A program made the position numbers and the translations under genes. From Aromatoleum diolicum (GTDB lineage: Bacteria > Pseudomonadota > Gammaproteobacteria > Burkholderiales > Rhodocyclaceae), in the NCBI RefSeq assembly GCF_012910955.1, contig NZ_WTVQ01000018.1, forward strand, positions 38,991-102,990: 64,000 bases of DNA, in the 5' to 3' direction. Below the pieces are notes generated by a model that saw only the letters and a list, made by a program, of their open reading frames with translations, ran no database searches and was not told the origin of the DNA. This document shows positions 9,703 through 18,318 of this stretch, one piece after another. The first letter of the stretch is position 1; every line of letters begins with the position of its first letter.

Positions 9703-11220
9703 ATGGAACTCGCTTCCTTAACGGCGTCGCTGCTGACGCACCTCGGTGTCGCAACAGACCAACTCGACCGCGGCGACCTGGCCGTGCGTAGTCCCATCGA
9801 TGGCGGGACGATCGCACGGCTGGCGGCCACTCCGCCAGCGGACGCCGATGCCGCACTGAAGCGCGCCCACGCCGCCTACCTCGCCTGGCGCAAGGTTCCG
9901 CCGCCACGGCGCGGCGAACTGGTGCGCCGTTACGGCATTCTGCTGCGCCAGCACAAGGCTGAACTGGGCGAACTGGTGACCATCGAGACCGGCAAGATCC
10001 GTCAGGAAGGTCTCGGCGAAGTGCAGGAGATGATCGACATCAGCGACTTCGCCTGCGGTCTGTCGCGCCAGCTCCACGGACTCACCATCGCCAGCGAACG
10101 CCCGGGCCACCGCATGATGGAGCAATGGCACCCGGCGGGCGTGGTCGGTGTCGTCTCCGCGTTCAACTTCCCTGCCGCGGTATGGGCCTGGAACGCAACG
10201 CTCGCGTGGGTGTGCGGCGACAGCGTGGTATGGAAACCGTCCGAACGCACGCCGCTCACCGCACTCGCCTGCGCGGCCCTTTTCAACGCGGCGGCCCGCG
10301 AACTCGGCGAAGTCCCCAAAGGATTGTTGGAAGTGCTCGTCGGCGGACGCGAACTCGGCACCCTGCTCGCCGACGACCCACGCATCGCGGTGTTCTCGGC
10401 GACCGGCTCGTGCGCGATGGGCAAGGCGCTTGCCCCGCGTGTCGCCGCCCGGCTCGGGCGCTCGATCCTCGAACTCGGCGGCAACAACGGCGCCATCGTC
10501 TGTCCCAGCGCCGATCTCGCGCTCACCGAACGCGCCATCCTGTTTGCCGCCGCCGGCACCGCCGGCCAGCGCTGCACCACTCTGCGGCGGCTGATCGTGC
10601 ACGAATCCGTGTGCGATGCGTTGCTCGAACGCCTGCACTCCGCGTGGCGGCGCATCCCGGTCGGCAACCCGCTCGACCCCACACCTCTTGTCGGCCCGCT
10701 GATCGACAGCGCTGCCGGCACGGCGATGGATGCGGCACTGGCCGAGGCACGCGAAGAGGGTGGTACCGTCCGCGGCGGCGAAAAAATTTCTGTCCCGGGC
10801 TGCGAAGGCGGCTGCTACCGGCGACCCGCCCTCGTCGAGATACCGGCGCAATGCGCCGTGGTCAAACGCGAAACCTTCGCGCCGATCCTCTATGTCATGC
10901 GCTACCGCGACTTCGACGACGCCATCGCGCTGCACAACGACGTGCCACAGGGACTCGCTTCGTCGATCTTCACGCGCGACCTGACCGAAGCCGAGCGTTT
11001 CCTGTCGACCACCGGCAGCGACTGCGGTATCGCCAACGTGAATATTGGCCCCTCCGGCGCGGAGATCGGCGGCGCCTTCGGTGGCGAGAAGGACACTGGC
11101 GGCGGTCGCGAATCGGGCTCGGATGCGTGGAAAGCCTACATGCGCCGCGCCACCTGCACGATCAACTATTCCGGCGCGTTGCCGCTGGCGCAGGGCATCC
11201 GCTTCGGGCTCGACGAGTAA
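9703..11220 (+). CDS. amaB: ALDH7-type aldehyde dehydrogenase (L-piperidine-6-carboxylate / aminoadipate semialdehyde dehydrogenase-like)
   Basis: 505 residues. The aldehyde dehydrogenase motifs are present: AFNFPAAVWAWN (cofactor), ELGGNNGAIV with the general base Glu257, and GTAGQRCTTLRR with the catalytic Cys291. The ELGGNN form and RCTTLRR are hallmarks of the ALDH7/antiquitin group, which oxidises alpha-aminoadipate semialdehyde to aminoadipate with NAD in lysine breakdown. The gene stands alone, with no lysine-catabolic neighbour in the window, so the substrate is assigned from family only. The ATG at 9703 follows a gcccggcc stretch with no clear ribosome-binding site. Confidence 0.85.
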   Translation: MELASLTASLLTHLGVATDQLDRGDLAVRSPIDGGTIARLAATPPADADAALKRAHAAYLAWRKVPPPRRGELVRRYGILLRQHKAELGELVTIETGKIRQEGLGEVQEMIDISDFACGLSRQLHGLTIASERPGHRMMEQWHPAGVVGVVSAFNFPAAVWAWNATLAWVCGDSVVWKPSERTPLTALACAALFNAAARELGEVPKGLLEVLVGGRELGTLLADDPRIAVFSATGSCAMGKALAPRVAARLGRSILELGGNNGAIVCPSADLALTERAILFAAAGTAGQRCTTLRRLIVHESVCDALLERLHSAWRRIPVGNPLDPTPLVGPLIDSAAGTAMDAALAEAREEGGTVRGGEKISVPGCEGGCYRRPALVEIPAQCAVVKRETFAPILYVMRYRDFDDAIALHNDVPQGLASSIFTRDLTEAERFLSTTGSDCGIANVNIGPSGAEIGGAFGGEKDTGGGRESGSDAWKAYMRRATCTINYSGALPLAQGIRFGLDE

Positions 11221-11232
11221 TTCAGGCCAGCC

Positions 11233-12531
11233 TCAGGCGCCGGACTTTGGCGCACGCGTGACCAATAGCTGGTCGATACGGTAATTGTCGATATCGACGA
11301 CTTCGAACTTGTAGTCGCGGTAGGTCACCGAGTCCGTCCGCTTGGGCACCTTGCGCAGCATGTACATCATGAAGCCGGCGATCGTCTCGTAACTCTCGCT
11401 GTCGTCGAATTCGTCGATTGCCAACGCAAACATCACGTCCTCAATCGGCGTAATACCGTCGATTAGCCAGGAATCCTCGTCGCGCTTGACGATAAGTTCC
11501 TCCTGCTGCGTGCTGCCGAGCTCACCCATCACCGTGTTCATGACGTCCTGCAAGCTCAGCAGACCGACGATCAGTGCGTACTCATTGACGATCATCGCGA
11601 AGTCTTCGCGTGCGGCGCGGAAGCGGTCGAGCGCCTCGAACAGGGTCAGGGTATCCGGTATTACCAGCACGTTGCGCACCACCGGATCGGCGCGCAGCGA
11701 GAGCTTCTGGCCGGTCAGAATGCGCGCAAAGATGTCCTTCAGATCGACATAACCGACCACTGTATCGATCGTGCTCTCGCACACCGGGAATTTACCGTGC
11801 GGCTGTTCGGTGAGCTTCGCGCGGATGCTATCGTCGGATTCGTTCAGCGTGAAGAACACGATGCTCTCACGATTGGTCATCGCCGACCCGACCGTGCGCG
11901 TATCCAGCTCGAACACGTTGGCGATCAGCTGATGCTCCTGCTTGAGCAATGCCCCGGTCTGCGCGCCGGCAAAGGCCATTGCAACGATCTCGTCGGACGT
12001 GATGTCCTCCGGGCGCACGGTAGGCAGCTTGAAGAGGCCGATCAAACGGTTCGCCAGCCCGTCGAAGAGCCACACCAGCGGCGCAAATACCGTCAGAAAG
12101 AAATGAATCGGCTTGACCACGACCACCGCGACGCGCTCGGGCGCAATCATGCCCAGGCGCTTGGGAATCAGATCCGCAAACAGGACAAAAAGCGACGTGA
12201 CCACGACGAATGACAGCACGAAACTTGCCGACTCCAGCCACGGTCCGTCATAGACGAGTCCGATCAACCGCGACAGCGCCGGCGACAGGGCAGACTCGCC
12301 GACGATACCGCCAAGGATGGCGATGGCGTTGAGCCCGATCTGCACCACCGTGAAGAAATGCCCCGGATTTTCCTGCAGCGCGAGCACCTTCCCGGCCGCT
12401 GCATCGCCGTGTTGGGCCATCACGCGCAGCTTGATCTTGCGCGACGCTGCGAGCGATATCTCGGAAATCGAAAAGAATGCGCTGAGCACAATCAACAGCG
12501 CGATGACAAAAAACTGATTGGTGAGACTCAC
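11233..12531 (-). CDS. CNNM/CorC-HlyC family membrane protein with CBS pair
   Basis: About 432 residues. An N-terminal DUF21 membrane domain (three to four helices, about residues 1-180) contains SAFFSISEISLAASRKIKL. Two CBS domains (about 200-320) and a C-terminal CorC_HlyC transporter-associated domain follow. These proteins are linked to magnesium/cobalt efflux. I chose the GTG at 12531, preceded by GGGGG about six bases upstream, because it puts the first membrane helix near the N terminus. A GTG at 12564 would add eleven basic residues and has no better site. It converges on the ALDH gene. Confidence 0.88.
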   Translation of the reverse strand: MSLTNQFFVIALLIVLSAFFSISEISLAASRKIKLRVMAQHGDAAAGKVLALQENPGHFFTVVQIGLNAIAILGGIVGESALSPALSRLIGLVYDGPWLESASFVLSFVVVTSLFVLFADLIPKRLGMIAPERVAVVVVKPIHFFLTVFAPLVWLFDGLANRLIGLFKLPTVRPEDITSDEIVAMAFAGAQTGALLKQEHQLIANVFELDTRTVGSAMTNRESIVFFTLNESDDSIRAKLTEQPHGKFPVCESTIDTVVGYVDLKDIFARILTGQKLSLRADPVVRNVLVIPDTLTLFEALDRFRAAREDFAMIVNEYALIVGLLSLQDVMNTVMGELGSTQQEELIVKRDEDSWLIDGITPIEDVMFALAIDEFDDSESYETIAGFMMYMLRKVPKRTDSVTYRDYKFEVVDIDNYRIDQLLVTRAPKSGA

Positions 12532-12631
12532 GATACTGCCCCCGATGCGCCGGCGCCCGAACACCCTGCGGGCGCGCCCCCGGAACTATTGCGACGACCA
12601 GCGGCAATTCAAGTAACGCTGCGTCGCCTTG

Positions 12632-13585
12632 TCAGAACCTGATATCGACGCCGACGCCCAACGCCCAGTTTTGGCCGCGCACGGCCTTTGCTTCGCCCTG
12701 CGGCCAGAAATGCCCGACGCTCACCTCTAGGATGGTCCATTCGCGATAGATGGGCTGTTGCCAGATCGCGCGCACGCCATATTCGCCAATATCGTCGGAC
12801 GCGGCGGTTGCGCCACTGACCACCGCCTCGAGCGACGCCAGGCGATCGACCCCGTAACTCTTGAAAACGCCCAGACTGCTCGCCCACGCCATGCCGTCGG
12901 TTTCCTTCGATATGGTTCCGGCACTTTGCCAGCGCAGCGCCACCGAGGGCGAGAATGCATGGCTGACGTTGAACACCGTAGTCGCCCCAAAACCGTCGTC
13001 CGGCTTCCAGAATAGGGTCTCGCGAAACTCCACACCGTTCCGTTCCGACACGAGCCAGTTCTTTTTGTAGCGAGCCTGGGCATACGGCTTGAATCCGCCA
13101 CGCACGCCCGCACGGAAATCGATCATGTCACGCAGCGCGTAGCCCAGGCCGGCAAACCCGGTCAGATCGGCTTTCCTGTCTTCGGGCAGCAGCAACTCAC
13201 GCCGAGTGAACGCGTCCGGCTGGTCCGTGATCAGCTCTTGTTCGTTTTCCTGACCGAAAAAGAGATAGGTTTGCTCCTTCACGTTCGGCAGGTCGAGGCG
13301 CGCCCGAAAACGCAAGTTCATTTCCGGGCTCTCATGCTGCTGCGCGAGGAACTTTAATCCGATGCTGCCGGATACCTTGCCCCCCGGCTCGAACGGCTTG
13401 TCCCCAAACCATCGATCGACATGGCGCGCGACAGACTCGGTCAGGTCACGTACCGCCGCCCGCCCGCGCACCATGACGCTATCCTGCCCCCCCAAGTCCT
13501 GCTCGGGAGCCGACGGCACAGGTTCTGCTGCGCCTGCCCCCACCAGGTATCCGAAAAGGATACAACTCACCAGACTGCGTCTCAT
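12632..13585 (-). CDS. Predicted outer-membrane beta-barrel protein, unknown function
   Basis: 317 residues beginning MRRSLVSCILFGYLVGAGA, a clear signal peptide with cleavage after GAGA. A short acidic region follows, then alternating amphipathic segments (about residues 70-317) rich in aromatic residues, ending in Phe as outer-membrane barrels do. I recognise no named family. A purine-rich GAGGGG precedes the ATG at 13585. It lies 100 bases upstream of the CorC-like gene on the same strand. Barrel topology is inferred from the signal peptide, alternation and C-terminal F. Confidence 0.72.
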   Translation of the reverse strand: MRRSLVSCILFGYLVGAGAAEPVPSAPEQDLGGQDSVMVRGRAAVRDLTESVARHVDRWFGDKPFEPGGKVSGSIGLKFLAQQHESPEMNLRFRARLDLPNVKEQTYLFFGQENEQELITDQPDAFTRRELLLPEDRKADLTGFAGLGYALRDMIDFRAGVRGGFKPYAQARYKKNWLVSERNGVEFRETLFWKPDDGFGATTVFNVSHAFSPSVALRWQSAGTISKETDGMAWASSLGVFKSYGVDRLASLEAVVSGATAASDDIGEYGVRAIWQQPIYREWTILEVSVGHFWPQGEAKAVRGQNWALGVGVDIRF

Positions 13586-13721
13586 GGCAGATCCCCTCTG
13601 CAGCAATCGGAACGCGACACCATCATGACTTTACGGCGTTGGCGGACAAAAGGCGACTCTCATATGCGCACAGAGCGGTACCCCGTCACACCACGCATGC
13701 CACTGAGCTTGCGTTGGCGCC

Positions 13722-14267
13722 TCAAATTCTGGGGCTCATCAGACGCTCAGGCTCGACAAGGACGGTCGTAATGCCGTTGGTGATCCACAGCTGGCCATCC
13801 TGCAGCGTGCATTGCAGTTTCATGCCGCGTTCCGTCATTGCTGCAAGGGCGGGAGCGACATCGCTCGGCAGATTCCAGACGGTCAGGTTCGACAAGCGCG
13901 CGAGCTTGTCGCGGACACCGTTCCACCAGATGTCCGCAGCGCGGCCGTAGCTGACGACGACCACCTCGCGCGCGCGGCCGCATGCTTTGCGGATCCATTT
14001 CTCATCCGGCTGTCCGACATCGATCCATCGTTCGATCTGCCCCGTGAGATCCTTTTGCCAAAGGTCCGGCTCGTCGTCTACACACAGTCCCTTGCCGAAA
14101 CCCAGCGCCGGATCGGCGTACAGTGCAAACGCCAGGAGCCGCACCATCATGCGCTCATCCGTTTCGGACGGATGACGGGCAATGGTCAGGCTGTGATCGC
14201 CGTAATAATTGCGGTCCATGTCGGCCACCGCGAGTTCGGCCTTGTAAATGGTTGCCTTGATTGCCAT
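13722..14267 (-). CDS. yaeQ: YaeQ family protein
   Basis: 181 residues beginning MAIKATIYKAELAVADMDRNYYGDHSLTIARHPSETDERMM (quoted in part: MAIKATIYKAELAVADMDRN), which is the YaeQ signature, with the acidic DDEPDLW segment and the KACGRA motif further on. YaeQ has a nuclease-like (PD-(D/E)XK) fold in known structures, but its cellular role is unsettled. The start is 12 bases after the stop of the upstream unknown gene, so the two are probably one transcript. Confidence 0.93.
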   Translation of the reverse strand: MAIKATIYKAELAVADMDRNYYGDHSLTIARHPSETDERMMVRLLAFALYADPALGFGKGLCVDDEPDLWQKDLTGQIERWIDVGQPDEKWIRKACGRAREVVVVSYGRAADIWWNGVRDKLARLSNLTVWNLPSDVAPALAAMTERGMKLQCTLQDGQLWITNGITTVLVEPERLMSPRI

Positions 14268-14279
14268 GCCAGCTCCCGG

Positions 14280-15068
14280 TCAGTGCGTGGTGCCGTCTGC
14301 CGGCCGGCGCGCCTGCTGCCAGCGAAGGACGGCCTGTGTCGCGTAGGCCATTGCGCGGTCGCGATGTTGCGCGGGAAGTTCCTGCGACAGTGCCGCGAAC
14401 AGCGCCTCGTTCATCTCGCGCGCCAGCCCCTCTGCGGCAAGTCCGTCCGCAAGGCATTGAATCTGGATATTGGCGAGCGCATCGGCCACCAGCCGCCAGC
14501 CCAGCTCCGGCATCAGCTCGACCAGCGCGAACATCATGCCGCCCAGCCGCGTGAGAATCATCGTCGCCTGCTCACGCTCGTTGCTCGCAATCATCGCGTG
14601 CCACAGCGCGATATGAATGCCACGTCGCAGGTCGATCTTGAAGTCGATCGCATTGCCCTCCGCAGCGTCGATCGCTGCGAACTGCTGCAGGAAGCGCGCC
14701 TCCTGTTGCGGCTCCAGCCCGGTGCGCAGGGCGCCAACCAGTTCCGTCAGCCCGGGAATCGCCGCCAGCCCGAAAGCCTGGCTGTAGGCAAGCCCCCATT
14801 GATCGAGGCCGGCAACGATCATCGCCAGGCGCAAGGCACGGGCCTCGTCGCGATCGGCCGCGTTGCTCCAGTTGCGCAGAGCCGTCGTCAGCAACTTGAC
14901 TCCGCGCGCACGCCCCTCGTCATCCTCGTTGAGCGTCAAGCGGAAAACCTGCGCAAACCCGTCCTGCGCCATGCGCGCGGCGTGTTTCTGCACGCCCGCT
15001 TCGACCAGTGTGGCCAGCGTGTCGTCGGGAATGGAGCTGGCGATTGCAGCGGAAGCGTTTTGCGTCAT
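14280..15068 (-). CDS. Conserved hypothetical protein, helical
   Basis: 262 residues starting MTQNASAAIASSIPDD. It appears all-helical with many Ala/Leu and no membrane segment or signal peptide, so it is probably cytosolic. A conserved-looking block DFKIDLRRGIHIALWHAMIA lies near residues 140-160. I do not recognise a family. The gene precedes yaeQ by 12 bases and is divergent from the SrkA-like kinase. The ATG at 15068 was chosen because an upstream extension of the frame overlaps the divergent promoter region. Confidence 0.7.
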   Translation of the reverse strand: MTQNASAAIASSIPDDTLATLVEAGVQKHAARMAQDGFAQVFRLTLNEDDEGRARGVKLLTTALRNWSNAADRDEARALRLAMIVAGLDQWGLAYSQAFGLAAIPGLTELVGALRTGLEPQQEARFLQQFAAIDAAEGNAIDFKIDLRRGIHIALWHAMIASNEREQATMILTRLGGMMFALVELMPELGWRLVADALANIQIQCLADGLAAEGLAREMNEALFAALSQELPAQHRDRAMAYATQAVLRWQQARRPADGTTH

Positions 15069-15208
15069 CCTTCGGATCCGGGCAAAGCGCACTATTGTGA
15101 GCCCCTTGACCAGCGCCGGCAAATCGGTTCGCGATGAGACTTGTGCATTGCCCGATTCCTGACAGAATGGTCCGCCCCGATCTAGCGGCACCCGCTGCCG
15201 AACAACTC

Positions 15209-16201
15209 ATGCCGACCCTGCCGTTCGAATCACTCACGCCGCATCTCATCCTGGACGCCCTCGAAAGCGTCGGACTGCAACCGGACGGGCGAATGCAGGG
15301 ACTCAACAGCTATGAGAACCGCGTCTACCAAGTCGGCATCGAGGATGCCCCGATGCTGGTGGTGAAGTTCTATCGCCCACAACGCTGGAGCGATGAAGCG
15401 ATCGCGGAAGAACACGCCTTCGTCGTCGAACTGGCCGAGAGAGAGATTCCGGTCGTGCCGCCGCTCGCCTTGCGCGGTGCAACCCTGCATCATTACGAAG
15501 ACCTGCGTTTTGCGCTCTTTCCACGAGTCGGCGGTCGCGCACCGGAGCTGTCCGATCCGGCCACACTCGAATGGATGGGACGCTTCATCGGCCGCATTCA
15601 TGCCGTCGGCGCGCTCAAGCCCTACTACGCCCGCCCGGTACTCGACATTGCCCGCTTCGGCGAGGAACCGCGAGACTGGCTGTTGGCCCACGACTTCATC
15701 CCTTCCGACCTGTTACCGGCGTGGGCCAGCACCGTCGCACAGGCGCTCGACGGCGTGCATCGCTGCTTTGATCGCGCCGGCGATTTCGCGCAGATCCGCC
15801 TGCATGGCGACTGCCACGGCGGCAACGTGCTGTGGACCGAATCCGGCCAATCGCCCGGCCCGCAGTTCGTCGATTTCGACGACAGCCGCATGGGCCCGGC
15901 GGTGCAGGATTTATGGATGCTGATGTCCGGCTCGCGCGAGGACATGAGCCGGCAGCTCGGGGATGTGCTGGCGGGCTATGAAGACTTCCACGATTTCTCG
16001 CCGCGTGAATTGCATCTGGTCGAAGCGCTGCGCACGCTGCGGCTCATCCACTATTCGGCATGGATCGCCCGCCGCTGGGACGATCCGGCGTTTCCCGCGG
16101 CATTTCCCTGGTTCAACACTCAGCGCTACTGGCAGGACCGCATCCTGGAACTGCGCGAGCAGATCGCGCTGATGGACGAGCCACCGCTTTGGTCAGTCTG
16201 A
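15209..16201 (+). CDS. srkA: Stress response serine/threonine kinase SrkA (YihE/RdoA) family
   Basis: 330 residues. It shows the aminoglycoside-phosphotransferase-like kinase fold: GLNSYENRVYQVG (nucleotide loop), the catalytic loop HGDCHGGNVLW near residues 200-210, and the metal-binding FVDFDDSRMGPAVQDLW that follows. This pattern is specific to SrkA, which protects against envelope and oxidative stress in E. coli. The start MPTLPFESLTPHLILDAL fits the family; in-frame ATGs at 15167 and 15134 are alternatives without better ribosome-binding sites. It converges on the HAD gene with a three-base gap. Confidence 0.9.
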   Translation: MPTLPFESLTPHLILDALESVGLQPDGRMQGLNSYENRVYQVGIEDAPMLVVKFYRPQRWSDEAIAEEHAFVVELAEREIPVVPPLALRGATLHHYEDLRFALFPRVGGRAPELSDPATLEWMGRFIGRIHAVGALKPYYARPVLDIARFGEEPRDWLLAHDFIPSDLLPAWASTVAQALDGVHRCFDRAGDFAQIRLHGDCHGGNVLWTESGQSPGPQFVDFDDSRMGPAVQDLWMLMSGSREDMSRQLGDVLAGYEDFHDFSPRELHLVEALRTLRLIHYSAWIARRWDDPAFPAAFPWFNTQRYWQDRILELREQIALMDEPPLWSV

Positions 16202-16204
16202 ATC

Positions 16205-16708
16205 TCAAGCGCGACGCAGGAAGGAAGGCTGGCGACTGACCGCGGGAACAGGGGTTCCCGTGCGGAAATTTTCGAGCATGCGCCGAAGTGCACCAGCATC
16301 CTCTTCAGTGAAACCACGCTTGAAATCGGTCAACAACAAGTGCGACCGGCTGAACCAGTTACCCGGCGCATCGTCCAGCGCACACCACGTGGCGGTCGCC
16401 ACATCGGGCACATGCTGTCCCAGCCAAAGCATCGCCTCGCGCTCGCGCAGGCCATGCAGCTCCGCGCCATGCTTCGGAATCACATGCGGAGTCACCCCCG
16501 CAACACGCGGACGGATGTCCTCCGCAAAGCGGCTCACCAGCTTGGGCAGCGAAAAAAGCATTCTCCAGTCCGATGCAATGACAATTCTGGCTTCATCGTA
16601 ATCGCGCAGCACCGCTTCGATGAGCGGCAGGCAGCGGAAGTCCTCCACCTCGCCCCACGGGTGGGTCACGCCATCGAAATCCATGAATATATAAGCTGTC
16701 TGGGTCAT
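16205..16708 (-). CDS. HAD-like hydrolase domain protein (HAD of RNA-repair type, pfam18143-like)
   Basis: 167 residues. The HAD motifs are visible: motif I FMDFDGVTHP near the N terminus, motif II Ser in IVIASDWR, and the acidic motif IV in CALDDAPGNW. The compact layout with DFDGV and SDWR matches the stand-alone HAD domains related to those of Swiss-army-knife RNA-repair proteins. The substrate is unknown, and nothing nearby suggests an RNA-repair partner. It converges with srkA. Confidence 0.8.
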   Translation of the reverse strand: MTQTAYIFMDFDGVTHPWGEVEDFRCLPLIEAVLRDYDEARIVIASDWRMLFSLPKLVSRFAEDIRPRVAGVTPHVIPKHGAELHGLREREAMLWLGQHVPDVATATWCALDDAPGNWFSRSHLLLTDFKRGFTEEDAGALRRMLENFRTGTPVPAVSRQPSFLRRA

Positions 16709-16818
16709 TGCTTGCTCGTTGGCAGGAAAGGCGCTTCACCGCCTGGGGTGTTAGAATGCTGCATTGCGCAAATTACTGCAAGCGCCCGTATTTCGGGACA
16801 TTCCGGCCGATCGCCCGG

Positions 16819-16842
16819 TGCCTGGCTACATATATCCAGGCA
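16819..16842 (+). promoter_or_regulatory. Inverted repeat in the fabI leader
   Basis: TGCCTGG (16819-16825) and CCAGGCA (16836-16842) form a perfect 7-base inverted repeat around an AT-rich 10-base spacer, 44 bases before the fabI start. It could be an operator half-site pair or a leader hairpin. A TAGAAT box at 16752-16757 may be a -10 element upstream of it. No regulator is implied by the sequence itself. Confidence 0.4.
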
Positions 16843-16886
16843 TGTTCCCGCACCCCAATTTGACGAACCTCCCTCGGAGCTCCCCC

Positions 16887-17666
16887 ATGAAATCCCTTCT
16901 CAACCTCGAAGGCAAAGTCGGCCTGATTACCGGTATCGCCAATGAGAAATCCATCTCCACCGGCGTTGCCGAGGCCTGCGTGGAAGCCGGCGCCACGCTC
17001 ATCATCACCTATCAGAACGAAAAGACCCGCGCCTTCATCGAGCCCGTCATCAACCGCTTGGGCGTCAAGGATGCCTATCTGATGGACGTGACCCGCCCGG
17101 AAACGCTCGCCGACGTCTACGAGAAGATCAATGCTCGCTACGGCAAACTGGATTTCGCCATCCACAGCATGGCATTCGCCAAGCGCGACGACCTGCACGG
17201 CCGGGTGGTCGACACTTCGCAGGACGGCTTCGCAATGGCGATGGACGTCTCCACCCACTCCTTTGTCCGCCTCGCCAAAATGGTCGAGCCGCTAATGGAA
17301 AAGGCCGGCGGCGGTTCGCTGGTGACGATGACCTACCTGGGCAGTGAAAAGGTTATCGCCAACTACGGCGTGATGGGCCTGTGCAAGGCCGCGCTGGAAG
17401 CCGCCACCCGTTACATGGCCTTTGAACTCGGCAGCAAGAACATCCGCGTCAATGCCGTGTCCCCCGGCCCGCTGATGACCCGTGCGGCCTCGGGCATCGC
17501 CGGCTTCGATGGTCTGATGGCCGCTGCCGTCGAACGCTCGCCGATGCACAGCCTCGTCACCCCGGAAGACATCGGCGCACTGACTGCCTTCCTGGTTTCC
17601 GACGCCGGGCGTCTCGTGACGGGCGGCGTACATTTTGTGGATGCCGGCTACAACATCATGGCCTGA
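16887..17666 (+). CDS. fabI: Enoyl-[acyl-carrier-protein] reductase (NADH) FabI
   Basis: 259 residues. The N-terminal cofactor motif is GLITGIANEKSIS. The catalytic pair Tyr160-x6-Lys167 sits in NYGVMGLCKAALEA, and the C-terminal block SPGPLMTRAASGI is typical of FabI. It reduces trans-2-enoyl-ACP in the last step of each fatty-acid elongation cycle and is the triclosan target in other bacteria. The ATG at 16887 is preceded by GGAG at seven bases; upstream in-frame codons run through the leader. A kinase-like gene follows after 17 bases. Confidence 0.95.
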   Translation: MKSLLNLEGKVGLITGIANEKSISTGVAEACVEAGATLIITYQNEKTRAFIEPVINRLGVKDAYLMDVTRPETLADVYEKINARYGKLDFAIHSMAFAKRDDLHGRVVDTSQDGFAMAMDVSTHSFVRLAKMVEPLMEKAGGGSLVTMTYLGSEKVIANYGVMGLCKAALEAATRYMAFELGSKNIRVNAVSPGPLMTRAASGIAGFDGLMAAAVERSPMHSLVTPEDIGALTAFLVSDAGRLVTGGVHFVDAGYNIMA

Positions 17667-17683
17667 CGCCGGAACGCCAAGTC

Positions 17684-18280
17684 GTGATCGATCTGGCTGA
17701 AGCGCGCGCCAAGATGGGCCGGGAATCGGTAATCCTGCCAGATCCGGTACCCGCTCATTCCCTGCTGGACGGCAAGGCCGAGATCGGTCGCGGCGAGTAC
17801 AGCATCGTTCTGGAGCATCCGGACCCCGAGCGCGTGTACAAAGTCATCAGTTCGCCCGCCGACGTGTTCCTGTACACCGCCGACGACCGCCCCCGCGGCA
17901 TGCACTTTCCCGTCGTCTACGCCAGCCACGGCATCATCGGCCGCGCCGTCTCGGGCTATCCGTTCCACCTGCTGGAAATGGAGCGTCTCTATCCCTTGAC
18001 GGAAGGCACGCCGCCCGCCGACCTGGCGATGCGCCTGGTCGACGTATACTGGTCCGCCTGCCAGCAGTGGAGCCAGCTGGGCGCGGACATGGGGCGCATT
18101 GCGCTCTATCACCTGAGCCTCAATCCACCGGACGTCGGCCAAACGCTCACGCAAGCGGTCAAAGCATTATCCGACTTCGTCGAGGAATATCAGGTACTGC
18201 CGGACATCCTCAACGCCAACAACCTGATGATGCGCGCGGACGGCACGCTGGTATTCTCCGATCCGGTATTCATCGCCTGA
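17684..18280 (+). CDS. Small protein-kinase-like protein, unknown role
   Basis: 198 residues with a GTG start. An N-lobe-like region has a glycine loop IGRGEYSIVLE and a Lys in VYKVISS. The C-lobe-like end has D174 and N179 spaced as the catalytic Asp and Asn of kinases, and D193 (FSDP) at the place of the DFG Asp. The HRD motif is replaced by LPD. The whole fold is about two thirds of a minimal kinase. I do not recognise a named family. It sits between fabI (17 bases) and a divergent folE (38 bases) on the same strand. Kinase activity is inference from residue spacing. Confidence 0.72.
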   Translation: MIDLAEARAKMGRESVILPDPVPAHSLLDGKAEIGRGEYSIVLEHPDPERVYKVISSPADVFLYTADDRPRGMHFPVVYASHGIIGRAVSGYPFHLLEMERLYPLTEGTPPADLAMRLVDVYWSACQQWSQLGADMGRIALYHLSLNPPDVGQTLTQAVKALSDFVEEYQVLPDILNANNLMMRADGTLVFSDPVFIA

Positions 18281-18318
18281 ATGCTGCGCGCTGCCCCAAA
18301 AGGACCGGAGTTTCAATC

